From: Spirosoma spitsbergense DSM 19989
Lineage (GTDB): Bacteria; Bacteroidota; Bacteroidia; Cytophagales; Spirosomataceae
Reading direction: 5' to 3'
NCBI RefSeq assembly: GCF_000374085.1
Contig: NZ_KB893499.1
Coordinates: 1-64,000 of the forward strand
Length of the DNA: 64,000 nucleotides
In this document: one piece after another, positions 51,399 through 59,198 of the stretch
Layout of the letters: each line of letters starts with the position of its first letter
How positions within the stretch are numbered: the stretch's first letter is position 1
Program-made: the position numbers and the translations under genes
Notes under the pieces: model-generated
Told to the model about the DNA's origin: nothing
Database searches by the model: none
The model's input: the letters and a program-made list of their open reading frames with translations, nothing else

Positions 51399-54389
51399 CT
51401 AAAACTGGATGTTCATCCGGGCGTAATAATAAGCGCCCTGAAAACCCATCTGGTAATTGTCGTACGCAAACCGACCGGAATCCGTCAGGTCGGGGCGGGT
51501 TTTGGTTGGGTAGGTGTTGGTCACGTTATCACCACCCACCGAAATCCGCAGGGCTTTCAATACCTGATAGCCCACACTCAAATCCAGCGTCGCTTTGGCC
51601 GACAGGTTGTAATCAGCAAAGGGTGAGGTGATATCGTCCGTTTCGTGGTAGTTGCTGTAGTACTGGACCGCGCCGTAGTAGATAGCCCGCGCCATGGCCG
51701 AAAATTTATTCTTCTGATAGACCACAGACCCGATGTATTTCTGTCGGGGGCTTCCGTGCTCAAAGCTCCCCCGCGAGTTGCGGTTCAGGTAAATATCCGA
51801 CAGGTACTGCGCCCGAATGGTGGGGTCTGTAGGTAGTTGATTATCGGCACCAATGTTCAGGGTTGCCGGATAGACGCGGGTGAAAGCGACCATGTTCCAG
51901 TTAGCCGCCAGCGAGTACGTAAGCTGGGCAGTCCCGATACGGGTGCGGTAGTTGGCCACCAGATCGATACCTTTCGTTTCTACATCGGCCGCATTGGTAA
52001 AGAACTGCGCAATACCATCGGGGGTAATGATACTTTTCAGGCTACCGCCAATGTCACTACCCGAGAAGCCGCCCGTCTGAATAATCTTATCACGAATTTT
52101 GATGTAATACGCATCGGCGGTTACTTCCAGGCCGGGGGCGAGTTGCGAGGTCATCCCGAAACTGATGTTGGTCGAACGCTCCTGTTTCAGCTTCGGAATG
52201 CCCAGTGCCTTGGCGGCTGTGCTGCTGTTGGTAAAGTACCCCTGGTCGAACGGTACGCCACCCGGCGTGAAACCCGTAGAGGTCTGGGCGTAAAATAACT
52301 CCTGCAAACTGGGTGCCCGGAAACCGGTACTGATGGAACCCCGTACGGCAAATACGCCCGGAATCACCGAATACCGCGTAGCAAATTTCCCCGTCAGTAC
52401 ATTCCCGAAATCGCTGTAGTTTTCGTACCGACCCGCCAGCCCAATCATAAATTTATCCGTGATATCCAGCTCCAGATCGGCGTAGGCGGCCATTACCGAC
52501 CGGAAAGCACTGGTAGCCTGGTCGGGCGCAAAACCCCGGAAACACTGACAGTTGGGCGAATAGCCTTTAATGTCTACCGTACCACCCCGGTAGGGAATAA
52601 TCAGGTCTACGTAGGTAGTGCTGGTTGTGCCATCGGCGTTAGTAATGGCTTTCTCCGACTTCACATCTTTGTTGACGCGCTGGGTGTAGTTAAAATTATC
52701 TTCGGGAGCGGTGAACGTACCGTACGTGCCTTTCGTGTAGGACTCCGTCTGCCCCGCCACAATCTGGTAATTTTCGACCCGCATTTCGGCGCCGAACGCC
52801 ACGTTCATACTTTTCAGTACGCCGTTTATTGGCTCGCTATACAGGCGACTCAGCGCAATATTCGTGGTGTTCTGGGTAAAGTTATTATCGCCCAGGCGCA
52901 TGGTGGTGGGCGTTGCCGGGCCGTAAGAAGCGTTCATGGTATTGACCATGCCATAGGCAAACTTGCTCGAACCAAAGGTGTTGCTGAAGTCGATATCGAA
53001 ACCGCCCGCCCGACCGCGAATCCCCGTCGTCAGCGATTTATCGGAAACGTTTGAAGTCAACTGGGGCAGAAAACCATTGGGGTACAAATCATTCAGGAAA
53101 CGGTCCTGCTGACGCGGGAACCGGTAGTAACAGCCGCTCAGCGTATTCCGGTAGTTCAATCCACCAAAGGCGTAAAACTCAGCCCCGTTCGCGCTCAATG
53201 GAATACCCATGTTCATAAAGATGGTGCCGTTGTCCACTTTGCTCAGCCCGTTGATCATCTCAAAGCTTTTGGGCGTCAGTCCACGAGCGGCCTGTAAGCC
53301 TTTGTCCGTACGAAGCGATGCATCATCGGGCCGGGCCAGGATTTCAGGATTGGTGATAATCTGAACGCCATCAGCCGTTTTACGGGTATTGTTCAGATAG
53401 GTATCATCGAACACCACGCCACTGTAGCCGCCTTTGGGCACCCTGCTGGTACTCCCCTGCTTGCTCAGTTCAAACGTCAGGTTGATAAAGCCACCCTTAT
53501 CGCCCAGGGCAAAACCGTAGTTGCCCATAAACTGCTGCAGGCGACCATCTGTCCCGAACTTGTCGATATCGTTATTCTTCGCCAGCCCGACATTGGCATA
53601 GAGGCCCGTGTTATACATGCCCGTAAATACCCCGACGCTCTTTTTCAGCTCCATGTTCACCACCCCCGCAATGGCATCAGAACCGTACTGAGCGGCAGCC
53701 CCGTCGCGCAGGATTTCCACTTTCTCGACGGCGGCCAACGGAATAGTCCGCATATCGACCGTAGTGGATGGACCCGAATTATTGGCAACGAGCAGCAGCG
53801 AGGATGTATGCCGCCGTTTACCGTTCAGCAGCACCAACGTTTGGTTAGGCGGTTGATTACGCAGTTGTACTGCATCCACGTGCGATGCCAGATCAGCTCC
53901 CGGCACTTTCAGCGAGTTGAACGAGGGAGCAATCTGTTTCAGCAACTGCGACAGTTCCGTCTGGGGCATCGTTTGCGACAATTTCGATACCGAAATAACG
54001 TCTACCGGTGCAGGCGTGTCGAGTTTGGTACGGCTGCTGTTGCGCGACCCTATAACAACCAGTTCAGCTAGCTGCTTGGTGTCGGAAATCAGGGTAACGT
54101 TCAGGATAGACGAACTACCGAGCGCTACTTCCCGCGTGGCATAGCCAATGAACGAAAAAGTCAGGTCGCCACCTTTCTCCGGTACCGTTACTTTGTACTG
54201 CCCGTCAGCATCCGTACTGGCTCCCGTGTTGGTTCCTTTCAGCACTACGTTGACGCCTGAAATGGGGGTATTGTCGTCCTGCGCTGTTACGCGCCCTGTA
54301 ATGATTCGCTGCTGGGCAAGTAGCGGATGTGTAAAGCATAATACCAGGAGAGTAACTCCCGCGTACAGAATACGTACTGATTTTTTCAT
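51399..54389 (-). CDS. TonB-dependent outer-membrane receptor with carboxypeptidase-regulatory-like domain
   Basis: 996 residues. A signal peptide (1-25, ending LLAQ) is followed by a CarboxypepD_reg-like domain (about 28-115, VTAQDDNTPISGVNVVLKGT and GYATREVALG). The plug follows (about 130-250) with LVLLNGKRRHTSSLL, VEKVEILRDGAAAQYGSDAI and AGVVNMELKK. The 22-strand barrel ends in a terminal Phe (RMNIQF). It imports a large ligand using TonB energy. No SusD-like gene lies beside it and NagA is encoded upstream on the same strand, with a terminator between, so ligand identity is open. Confidence 0.93.
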   Translation of the reverse strand: MKKSVRILYAGVTLLVLCFTHPLLAQQRIITGRVTAQDDNTPISGVNVVLKGTNTGASTDADGQYKVTVPEKGGDLTFSFIGYATREVALGSSSILNVTLISDTKQLAELVVIGSRNSSRTKLDTPAPVDVISVSKLSQTMPQTELSQLLKQIAPSFNSLKVPGADLASHVDAVQLRNQPPNQTLVLLNGKRRHTSSLLLVANNSGPSTTVDMRTIPLAAVEKVEILRDGAAAQYGSDAIAGVVNMELKKSVGVFTGMYNTGLYANVGLAKNNDIDKFGTDGRLQQFMGNYGFALGDKGGFINLTFELSKQGSTSRVPKGGYSGVVFDDTYLNNTRKTADGVQIITNPEILARPDDASLRTDKGLQAARGLTPKSFEMINGLSKVDNGTIFMNMGIPLSANGAEFYAFGGLNYRNTLSGCYYRFPRQQDRFLNDLYPNGFLPQLTSNVSDKSLTTGIRGRAGGFDIDFSNTFGSSKFAYGMVNTMNASYGPATPTTMRLGDNNFTQNTTNIALSRLYSEPINGVLKSMNVAFGAEMRVENYQIVAGQTESYTKGTYGTFTAPEDNFNYTQRVNKDVKSEKAITNADGTTSTTYVDLIIPYRGGTVDIKGYSPNCQCFRGFAPDQATSAFRSVMAAYADLELDITDKFMIGLAGRYENYSDFGNVLTGKFATRYSVIPGVFAVRGSISTGFRAPSLQELFYAQTSTGFTPGGVPFDQGYFTNSSTAAKALGIPKLKQERSTNISFGMTSQLAPGLEVTADAYYIKIRDKIIQTGGFSGSDIGGSLKSIITPDGIAQFFTNAADVETKGIDLVANYRTRIGTAQLTYSLAANWNMVAFTRVYPATLNIGADNQLPTDPTIRAQYLSDIYLNRNSRGSFEHGSPRQKYIGSVVYQKNKFSAMARAIYYGAVQYYSNYHETDDITSPFADYNLSAKATLDLSVGYQVLKALRISVGGDNVTNTYPTKTRPDLTDSGRFAYDNYQMGFQGAYYYARMNIQF

Positions 54390-54583
54390 GAGGTTTCATG
54401 GCGTTAGTGAGTTGATTTTTTACGGGTACTGGCACTAAAAAATAGGGCAATAAGCTACCTGTCAGGCATTTTACGGGCCTGTGAAGAATACGCAAAGCAT
54501 GTGTTGAAACTATGTCGGTAACCGCTTTCGCCGATTCTACTTTTTGGTTACCTGCTTTCTACTTATCCTAACTCCCGACAGAA

Positions 54584-54597
54584 ATCGTGCGCACGAT
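54584..54597. promoter_or_regulatory. 14-bp palindrome upstream of the TonB receptor
   Basis: ATCGTGC/GCACGAT with no spacer, about 195 bp before the receptor start in an otherwise AT-rich gap. It may be an operator. The rest of 54390-54737 shows no gene and no recognisable -7 box. Confidence 0.3.
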
Positions 54598-54737
54598 CTG
54601 AACGTATTATTCTGTTGTACTTTTTCAAATATCCCAACTATAATAACGCTATCAAACTATAATAAAGAATATTATACCGTATTGTCGAATTAATACAACA
54701 TAAAAATTTATATATACTATTTATGACAAAAAAAGGG

Positions 54738-54806
54738 GTAAAAACGATTGTACGCCTACTCCCTGGAAGCCTGAAAGGATTGGCAGGGGGCAGGCGTACA
54801 ATCGAA
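54738..54806 (-). terminator. Terminator hairpin of nagA
   Basis: CGATTGTACGCCT (54745-54757) pairs with AGGCGTACAATCG (54792-54804), and CTCCCTG/CAGGGGG extends it. On the minus strand the stem is followed by T-rich sequence including a run of seven T. It lies 12 bp after the nagA stop. Confidence 0.8.
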
Positions 54807-54817
54807 AGAGAAGCAGC

Positions 54818-55969
54818 TTAATGAAGCGGTGAAGTCCATACGCCCTTCGTATGCAGGGACTTATCGAGCCGGACCAGATTAGCGACGTAGCCCGGTCTTA
54901 TTCGGCCCAGCTGGTCATCCAGACCAATTATTTCCGCCGGAATAAGCGATGCCATCCGCAGGGCATTCCTGAGCGGAATACCGGCCTGCTCAACGGCGAT
55001 TCGGACGCAGTCAATCAGCGTAATGGCCGAACCCGCCAGATTTCCTTCGTTGTTGACGTACCGACCGGGTCCATTCATATCGGGTTCAAAGTGTACCACG
55101 AACTGTTCCAAAGTAAATTCGGGGCGGGGCGGGTTGGCAAACAACGAATCCGAAATCAGAAACAGTCGTTCCCCCAGCAATCGGTAGGCAATACGAATGC
55201 TGGTGGGATTGCAGTGATAACTATCGGCAATGATGCTGGCCCGAACCGTTGGATGGTCAAAAACGGCCCCGACAACCCCCGGCTCGCGACTCTCAAAACC
55301 GCGCATGGCATTGTACAGGTGCGTCGCCAGTGGCATTCCCCCGTTGAAAGCGTCCGTAGCCTGTTGATACGTGGCGTTACTGTGGCCAAGCGACAATAGT
55401 GTGTTCGGGTGTTTTAATCGGTTGATCGTATCCAGTTGACCCGGATTCAATATTTCGGGGGCCAGCGTCAGAATACGGATAACATCGGCGTTGCTGCTGA
55501 ATAGGCTTTCCAACTCACCTTCGGCGGGTATACGCACGTACGCCATACTGTGCGCCCCACGTTTTATCGGGTTAAAATATGGTCCTTCTACATGAATACC
55601 GGGTACACCGAATTGATTTTCTGCCCGCACCACCTGCACGGCCGCCATCGACTGCTGCATCACGGCCAGTGAGGTAGAGTGAATGGTAGGCAACAGTGTA
55701 GTCGTACCGTTTCGGGCGTGGGTATCGTAGATATGCCGGACCGTTTCGGGTGTGGGTTTGTCGTTCAGAAACAAATCCGAACCACCATAAAGCTGTAAAT
55801 CAATTAGTCCCGGAATCAGATAATCTCCTTCCAGGTCGATCACCGTTGTTTCCTGGGTCGTTATGGGTGTTGTGGTCACCTCCTGTATGCGGCCATTGGC
55901 CACGCGTACAGACGCGCCAGTTAGCCACTCTTCGCCGGTAAAAACGGTGGCGTTAGTATAGTAAATCAT
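54818..55969 (-). CDS. nagA: N-acetylglucosamine-6-phosphate deacetylase
   Basis: 383 residues of the amidohydrolase fold. GIHVEGPYFNPIKRGAH holds the metal-binding Glu, LLSLGHSNATYQQ and ATHLYNAMRGF hold the two His ligands, and LISDSLFAN holds the catalytic Asp. The family HVEGP motif is intact. It converts GlcNAc-6-phosphate to GlcN-6-phosphate and acetate in amino-sugar or cell-wall recycling. NagB is not in this window. It is monocistronic with a strong terminator. Confidence 0.92.
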   Translation of the reverse strand: MIYYTNATVFTGEEWLTGASVRVANGRIQEVTTTPITTQETTVIDLEGDYLIPGLIDLQLYGGSDLFLNDKPTPETVRHIYDTHARNGTTTLLPTIHSTSLAVMQQSMAAVQVVRAENQFGVPGIHVEGPYFNPIKRGAHSMAYVRIPAEGELESLFSSNADVIRILTLAPEILNPGQLDTINRLKHPNTLLSLGHSNATYQQATDAFNGGMPLATHLYNAMRGFESREPGVVGAVFDHPTVRASIIADSYHCNPTSIRIAYRLLGERLFLISDSLFANPPRPEFTLEQFVVHFEPDMNGPGRYVNNEGNLAGSAITLIDCVRIAVEQAGIPLRNALRMASLIPAEIIGLDDQLGRIRPGYVANLVRLDKSLHTKGVWTSPLH

Positions 55970-56051
55970 GCAATTGAAACAGGAAGCCTGCTTGTTGATA
56001 CGAGTAAAATGGCCGAAATCTACCAGTAATTTCGTTTTTTTGCGAACTCTA

Positions 56052-56152
56052 ACTGTATCGGTTTACAGTTTTCGGTATACGGTTCAACGGGTTTCATTGT
56101 TATGACCGGTACCGAACCGAAAACCATAAACCGAAAACCATAAACTACAAAC
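56052..56152. repeat. Hairpin of 7-nt microrepeats before aroA
   Basis: The left arm reads GGTTTAC, AGTTTTC, GGTATAC, GGTTCAA. The right arm reads CCGAAAA, CCATAAA, CCGAAAA, CCATAAA, CTACAAA and ends beside the aroA start. Same unit type as the array before ribD. Confidence 0.75.
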
Positions 56153-56154
56153 TG

Positions 56155-57447
56155 TTGTCTTCCGTCCGTTTACTGCCCCCAGCCACGCTCACCCAGCCCG
56201 GTCTTATTCAGGCTACCATTCCATTGGCCTCGTCGAAAAGTGAAAGCAACCGCGCCCTTATTATCGACGCGCTGACCGGTTTCCGGTGCGACCTGAAAAA
56301 CCTGTCTACCGCCCGCGATACGCAGACGATGATTCGACTGCTCAACTCCACCGACCCGGTGGCCGACGTGCTGGACGCGGGTACGACCATGCGGTTTCTG
56401 ACGGCCTACTTCGCTGTTACCGGCGAATCCACGCCGGGCCAGCAGAAAACAATGACCGGCACGCACCGCATGTGCGAACGGCCCATCGGTATTCTGGTCG
56501 ATGCGCTACGCACCCTCGGTGCCGACATTACATATCTAAAGGAAGAGGGCTACCCACCCCTGCAGCTCAACGGCTTCTCGGCATCTGGCAATAACCAGAT
56601 CAGCATACGGGGCGATGTAAGCAGCCAGTATATTTCGGCCCTGCTCATGATTGCCCCGCTGTTGCCCAACGGTATCACCCTGGAGCTGGTTGGACCTATC
56701 GGATCGCGGCCTTATATCGAGATGACGATGGAGCAAATGCGCTTTTTTGGGGCCGATGTGCAGGCCAACTGGGACAGCAAAACCATTGTGGTAGCCCCGC
56801 AACCCTACATACCTGCCGCCTACGCCATCGAATCCGACTGGTCGGGAGCAAGTTACTGGTACAGCGTATCCGCTTTAGCGAAAGACGAAACCGCTGAAAT
56901 CACGCTGCTGGGCCTGAAAGCCAAATCCTTACAGGGCGACAGCGCGATTGCCGACCTGATGCAGGCGTTCGGCGTCCAAAGTACCTTTACCGAAGCGGGC
57001 GTTCGACTGACCAAGTGCCCTACCAGTGACTCTCTGGCCTGGGACTTTACGGACTGCCCCGACCTGGCGCAGACGGTGGCCGTTTGTGCCGCCATGAAAG
57101 GCATTACCCTACGCCTGACGGGCATCGAGAGCCTCAAAATAAAGGAGACCGACCGGGTACTGGCCTTACAGACCGAGTTGCAGAAGATTGGTGCCGAACT
57201 GGTTGAAATCGAACCGAATCACCGCTACGAGGTTCGTCAGACGGGCACAAAGCCCAGTGCTCCTGCTACCATTGCTACCTACGACGACCACCGGATGGCG
57301 ATGGCTTTTGCCCCGGTAGCCATGCGTCAGGAAATCATCATTGAGGAACCGGGCGTTGTGGCCAAATCCTATCCCAGCTTCTGGGATGACATGGCAAGGG
57401 TAGCAACGGTGGAGTTTTCATCAGAAGAAACCCAGCATCCATCCTGA
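56155..57447 (+). CDS. aroA: 3-phosphoshikimate 1-carboxyvinyltransferase (EPSP synthase)
   Basis: 430 residues from a TTG start; no in-frame ATG lies early enough. ASSKSESNRALIIDALTG, LDAGTTMRFLTAYFAV, MCERPIGILVDALRTLGA, SDWSGASYWYS, IKETDRVLAL and YDDHRMAMAF are the EPSP synthase motifs in order, with the catalytic Asp/Glu/Lys positions filled. It makes 5-enolpyruvylshikimate-3-phosphate in aromatic amino-acid synthesis. The microrepeat just upstream leaves only a few bases for a ribosome site. Confidence 0.95.
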   Translation: MSSVRLLPPATLTQPGLIQATIPLASSKSESNRALIIDALTGFRCDLKNLSTARDTQTMIRLLNSTDPVADVLDAGTTMRFLTAYFAVTGESTPGQQKTMTGTHRMCERPIGILVDALRTLGADITYLKEEGYPPLQLNGFSASGNNQISIRGDVSSQYISALLMIAPLLPNGITLELVGPIGSRPYIEMTMEQMRFFGADVQANWDSKTIVVAPQPYIPAAYAIESDWSGASYWYSVSALAKDETAEITLLGLKAKSLQGDSAIADLMQAFGVQSTFTEAGVRLTKCPTSDSLAWDFTDCPDLAQTVAVCAAMKGITLRLTGIESLKIKETDRVLALQTELQKIGAELVEIEPNHRYEVRQTGTKPSAPATIATYDDHRMAMAFAPVAMRQEIIIEEPGVVAKSYPSFWDDMARVATVEFSSEETQHPS

Positions 57448-57473
57448 CAGCGGTGTTGCCCGTTTTGGGTACT

Positions 57474-57647
57474 CTACGCGGTCCGGGAGGAGGACAGGGC
57501 CACCCAACGACCGCGTGTAGTGATGGTGAGCGAAGCGAACCTTTACACACACGCCCGGTTGGGCTGTCGGCCCGAACAGGGGCGGCCCACCTGTCGCCCG
57601 CGACACGGCCACGCGGAGCGAATAGCAACGCACGAATCCGCTTTTTT
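57474..57647 (+). ncRNA. Structured region ending in an intrinsic terminator after aroA
   Basis: Several stems follow one another: CTACGCGGTC (57474-57483) with GACCGCG-TG-TAG (57509-57520), ACAGG/CCTGT, GTCGC-CC-GCGAC, and finally GCGGA (57613-57617) with TCCGC (57637-57641) followed by six T. This could be only the aroA 3' end, or a small RNA of about 170-190 nt. No promoter of its own was found. Bases 57648-57709 show nothing further. Confidence 0.3.
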
Positions 57648-57709
57648 AGGTTGAGTGCGAAGCCCAACAACGCACAAAATCCGCTTGCAAATCAGTAATG
57701 TAAATGTAT

Positions 57710-57955
57710 TCAATATCCATAATTAACTTTTGAACGCAAACTGCTAACATCAGATTTAACAGAACTAACATCAGACTTGAGAGAACTGACATCGGATTTA
57801 AGAGAACTAAAATCATAACTTGAAGAATACAGGACATTTGCTCTAAGGTCATCAATTTCGCTTTTCTGTACCAGAATTTGACAACCTTGAACCAAAAAGA
57901 GAATTACAAAAATATAATTCTTCTTTCTCAGGATAAAGTCCTTAAATCTCTTCAT
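57710..57955 (-). CDS. Small membrane-anchored protein with 7-residue SSLKSDV repeats
   Basis: 81 residues. A basic N-terminus (MKRFKDFILRKKNY) is followed by one hydrophobic segment (IFVILFLVQGC) and a linker, then four tandem heptads of the type SSLKSDV (SSLKSDV, SSLKSDV, SSVKSDV, SSLRSKV), encoded by 21-bp tandem DNA repeats. The heptads should form a short coiled coil. It appears AT-rich compared with aroA. I recognise no family. It is the first gene of the island between aroA and the LolA-like gene. Confidence 0.55.
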   Translation of the reverse strand: MKRFKDFILRKKNYIFVILFLVQGCQILVQKSEIDDLRANVLYSSSYDFSSLKSDVSSLKSDVSSVKSDVSSLRSKVNYGY

Positions 57956-58059
57956 TTTTTTGATTGTTAAAGGTTTAAAATTGATAAGTTTTGTTTTTTC
58001 CTAACACCAGAAAGTGCTGATAGAGAGAAATTTAAATGCTATAACGAAAGCATTAACCT

Positions 58060-58258
58060 CTTTGACTAACTACCCTAACCGGGGCTTTTGCCCTGTCGGA
58101 CGCGACCCGCCTAATTTTTTAAAAGTCTGCCCAACGGGGCGTTTCCCTTGTCGCAGGTGGCCTGAAAATGGAAGCCTAAACCTGCCTTACGAGCCGCGCT
58201 GCTTGTCGCACGAAACCTGAAAGTGCGAGTAACAGCCTTGTCACTGCACCCAATGCCG
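58060..58258. other. Hairpin-rich, non-coding region before the tandem structured elements
   Basis: No credible gene. Short stems occur repeatedly: GGGC-TTTT-GCCC near 58084, TCGCAC/GTGCGA at 58206-58228, and GTGC-G-AGT with ACT-GCAC at 58223-58249, the last with a single bulged base. The words TTGTCG and ACCTG recur every 60-70 bases. These may be degenerate older units of the elements that follow. Confidence 0.35.
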
Positions 58259-58333
58259 GCAAGGGCTGAAAGGCTCCGGCTCAAAAGTCTACTAAACCTG
58301 CACCAACCCGACCCAGAGCCTTTACACCCTTGC
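58259..58333. repeat. Tandem element unit A, module 1 (bulged-C hairpin)
   Basis: GCAAGGG-C-TG-AAAGGCT (58259-58275) pairs with 58317-58333 over 16 bp, with an extrahelical C on the left and an extrahelical A on the right. The loop contains AAAGTCTACTAAACCT, echoed in the other unit. The corresponding stem in unit B has different bases with pairing kept (GC versus AA at the foot). Confidence 0.8.
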
Positions 58334-58335
58334 GA

Positions 58336-58527
58336 AGTTGTCCTGACGGTCCCCCGGCTCGACCTGACGCTGCGGTCCGTTTACACCCATCCCCAAAAAG
58401 GATGGGCTGAAACGGTGGGGTGCCCATTTGTAAGTCGGTGGGGAAGCCTATAAGTATACTTATAGGCTTCCCCACCGACTTACAAATAGCCCCATAGCGA
58501 GGCAGGTAGGGGGCATCTCAGACAACT
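58336..58527. repeat. Tandem element unit A, module 2 with 62-bp perfect palindrome
   Basis: The module is closed by AGTTGTC-C-TGA (58336-58346) and TCAGACAACT (58518-58527), 10 bp with one bulged C. Inside are a stem ACGGTCC/GGTCCGT with a T-T mismatch, a 7-bp hairpin CCCATCC/GGATGGG (58386-58406), and a perfect palindrome at 58426-58487. The palindrome arms run ATTTGT, then 19 bases (AAGTCGGTGGGGAAGCCTA), then TAAGTA at the centre. There is no spacer. Shared flanks with unit B run from GTTGTC to GACAAC. Confidence 0.9.
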
Positions 58528-58529
58528 CC

Positions 58530-58596
58530 AACAAGGGCTGATGGGCCGTAAGCAAGTCCGGTTAACTACTCAAGTTCCGCCCTTTTCACCCTTGTT
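58530..58596. repeat. Tandem element unit B, module 1 (bulged-C hairpin)
   Basis: AACAAGGG-C-TGA...GGGC (58530-58546) pairs with GCCC...TCACCCTTGTT (58579-58596), again with a single extrahelical C. It starts two bases after unit A ends, so the units are directly tandem with a period of about 265-270 bp. Confidence 0.75.
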
Positions 58597-58598
58597 TT

Positions 58599-58792
58599 TG
58601 TTGTCCCGACGGTCCCCCGGCTCGACCTGACGATACGGGCCGTTTACACCCATCCAGTCCGGAGGATGGGCTGATGCGGCCAGGGTGCCCATTTGTGGGG
58701 GTTGGGGAGAGGGTCTAAGTATACTTAGACCCTCTCCCCAACCCCCACAAATAGCCCCGAAGTGAGACAGGTAGGGGGCATCTCGGACAACA
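58599..58792. repeat. Tandem element unit B, module 2 with 62-bp perfect palindrome
   Basis: Closed by TGTTGTC-C-CGA (58599-58609) and TCGGACAACA (58783-58792). Compared with unit A, two pairs changed on both sides (A-T to T-A, T-A to C-G). The hairpin CCCATCC/GGATGGG is at 58649-58670. The perfect palindrome is at 58691-58752, with the same ATTTGT ends and TAAGTA centre as unit A but a different 19-base arm (GGGGGTTGGGGAGAGGGTC), mirrored exactly on the other side. Confidence 0.9.
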
Positions 58793-58811
58793 TACTATTG
58801 TGCGCAAGTCC

Positions 58812-58854
58812 ATTAAACCTTAATATTCTGAAATTCAAGTAATTAAGGTTTAAT
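58812..58854. repeat. 13-bp inverted repeat after the tandem elements
   Basis: ATTAAACCTTAAT (58812-58824) and ATTAAGGTTTAAT (58842-58854), perfect, 17-nt spacer. The preceding GCAAGTCC also occurs in the loop of unit B module 1, so this may be the start of a third, lost unit. A small stem CTTGTC-TTAG-GACAAG follows at 58888-58903. Confidence 0.5.
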
Positions 58855-58934
58855 TCAGTAAGCAAGCCTATATTTACGGCCCGTTTACTTGTCTTAGGAC
58901 AAGAATACATAATTCACCCTGTTCCACAAGTGGT

Positions 58935-59177
58935 ATGCCAAAAAAAATTGCAGTCACTTTATTAATCGGTCGTGTTTGGAATATAGATGGGTTCCCGGAC
59001 TACTTTTTTGGGGCCGACAATCAGTTGTATCGTTACGATTCGAGAGGGGCCATCCGTAAAAACAAACGAATCGTAGTACACTATACCCAGGGATATTCGT
59101 TGAAAGGGCGGTTTTACAGCCTCGCCCGATTGCGGCCACTGCTGCGTCGTCATACAAATGAACCCGATGGGGAGTAA
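58935..59177 (+). CDS. Small NUMOD4-like protein
   Basis: 80 residues. WNIDGFPDYFFGADNQLYRY resembles the NUMOD4/HNH-associated DNA-binding motif (W-x-x-I-x-G-F-x-x-Y), followed by a basic stretch (RGAIRKNKRIVVHY, FYSLARLRPLLRRH). No HNH nuclease residues are present, so only a DNA-binding role can be guessed. It lies between the palindromic elements and the recombinase and reads away from the elements. A TATATTTA near 58870 could be a weak -7 box. Confidence 0.5.
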   Translation: MPKKIAVTLLIGRVWNIDGFPDYFFGADNQLYRYDSRGAIRKNKRIVVHYTQGYSLKGRFYSLARLRPLLRRHTNEPDGE

Positions 59178-59198
59178 CAAAATTCTTACGTTAGGCCG

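Noticed and set aside
57646-57855. 69-codon minus-strand frame overlapping the SSLKSDV gene
   Set aside because: It reads the 21-bp repeats in another frame. The frame starting at 57955 gives a sensible anchor plus coiled coil.
58223-58453. 76-codon frame across the tandem structured elements
   Set aside because: It is an accident of the repeat. The second unit does not keep the frame, while base pairing is conserved, so selection is on structure rather than protein.
58426-58487. Telomere-resolvase (hairpin telomere) site
   Set aside because: A perfect palindrome beside a tyrosine recombinase fits in outline, but two different palindromes in tandem on an evident chromosome segment do not suit one sequence-specific resolvase.
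58336-58792. Integron attC array
   Set aside because: The extrahelical base and tandem layout are suggestive, but the ends are GTTGTC...GACAAC rather than RYYYAAC...GTTRRRY, and no cassette genes lie between the units.
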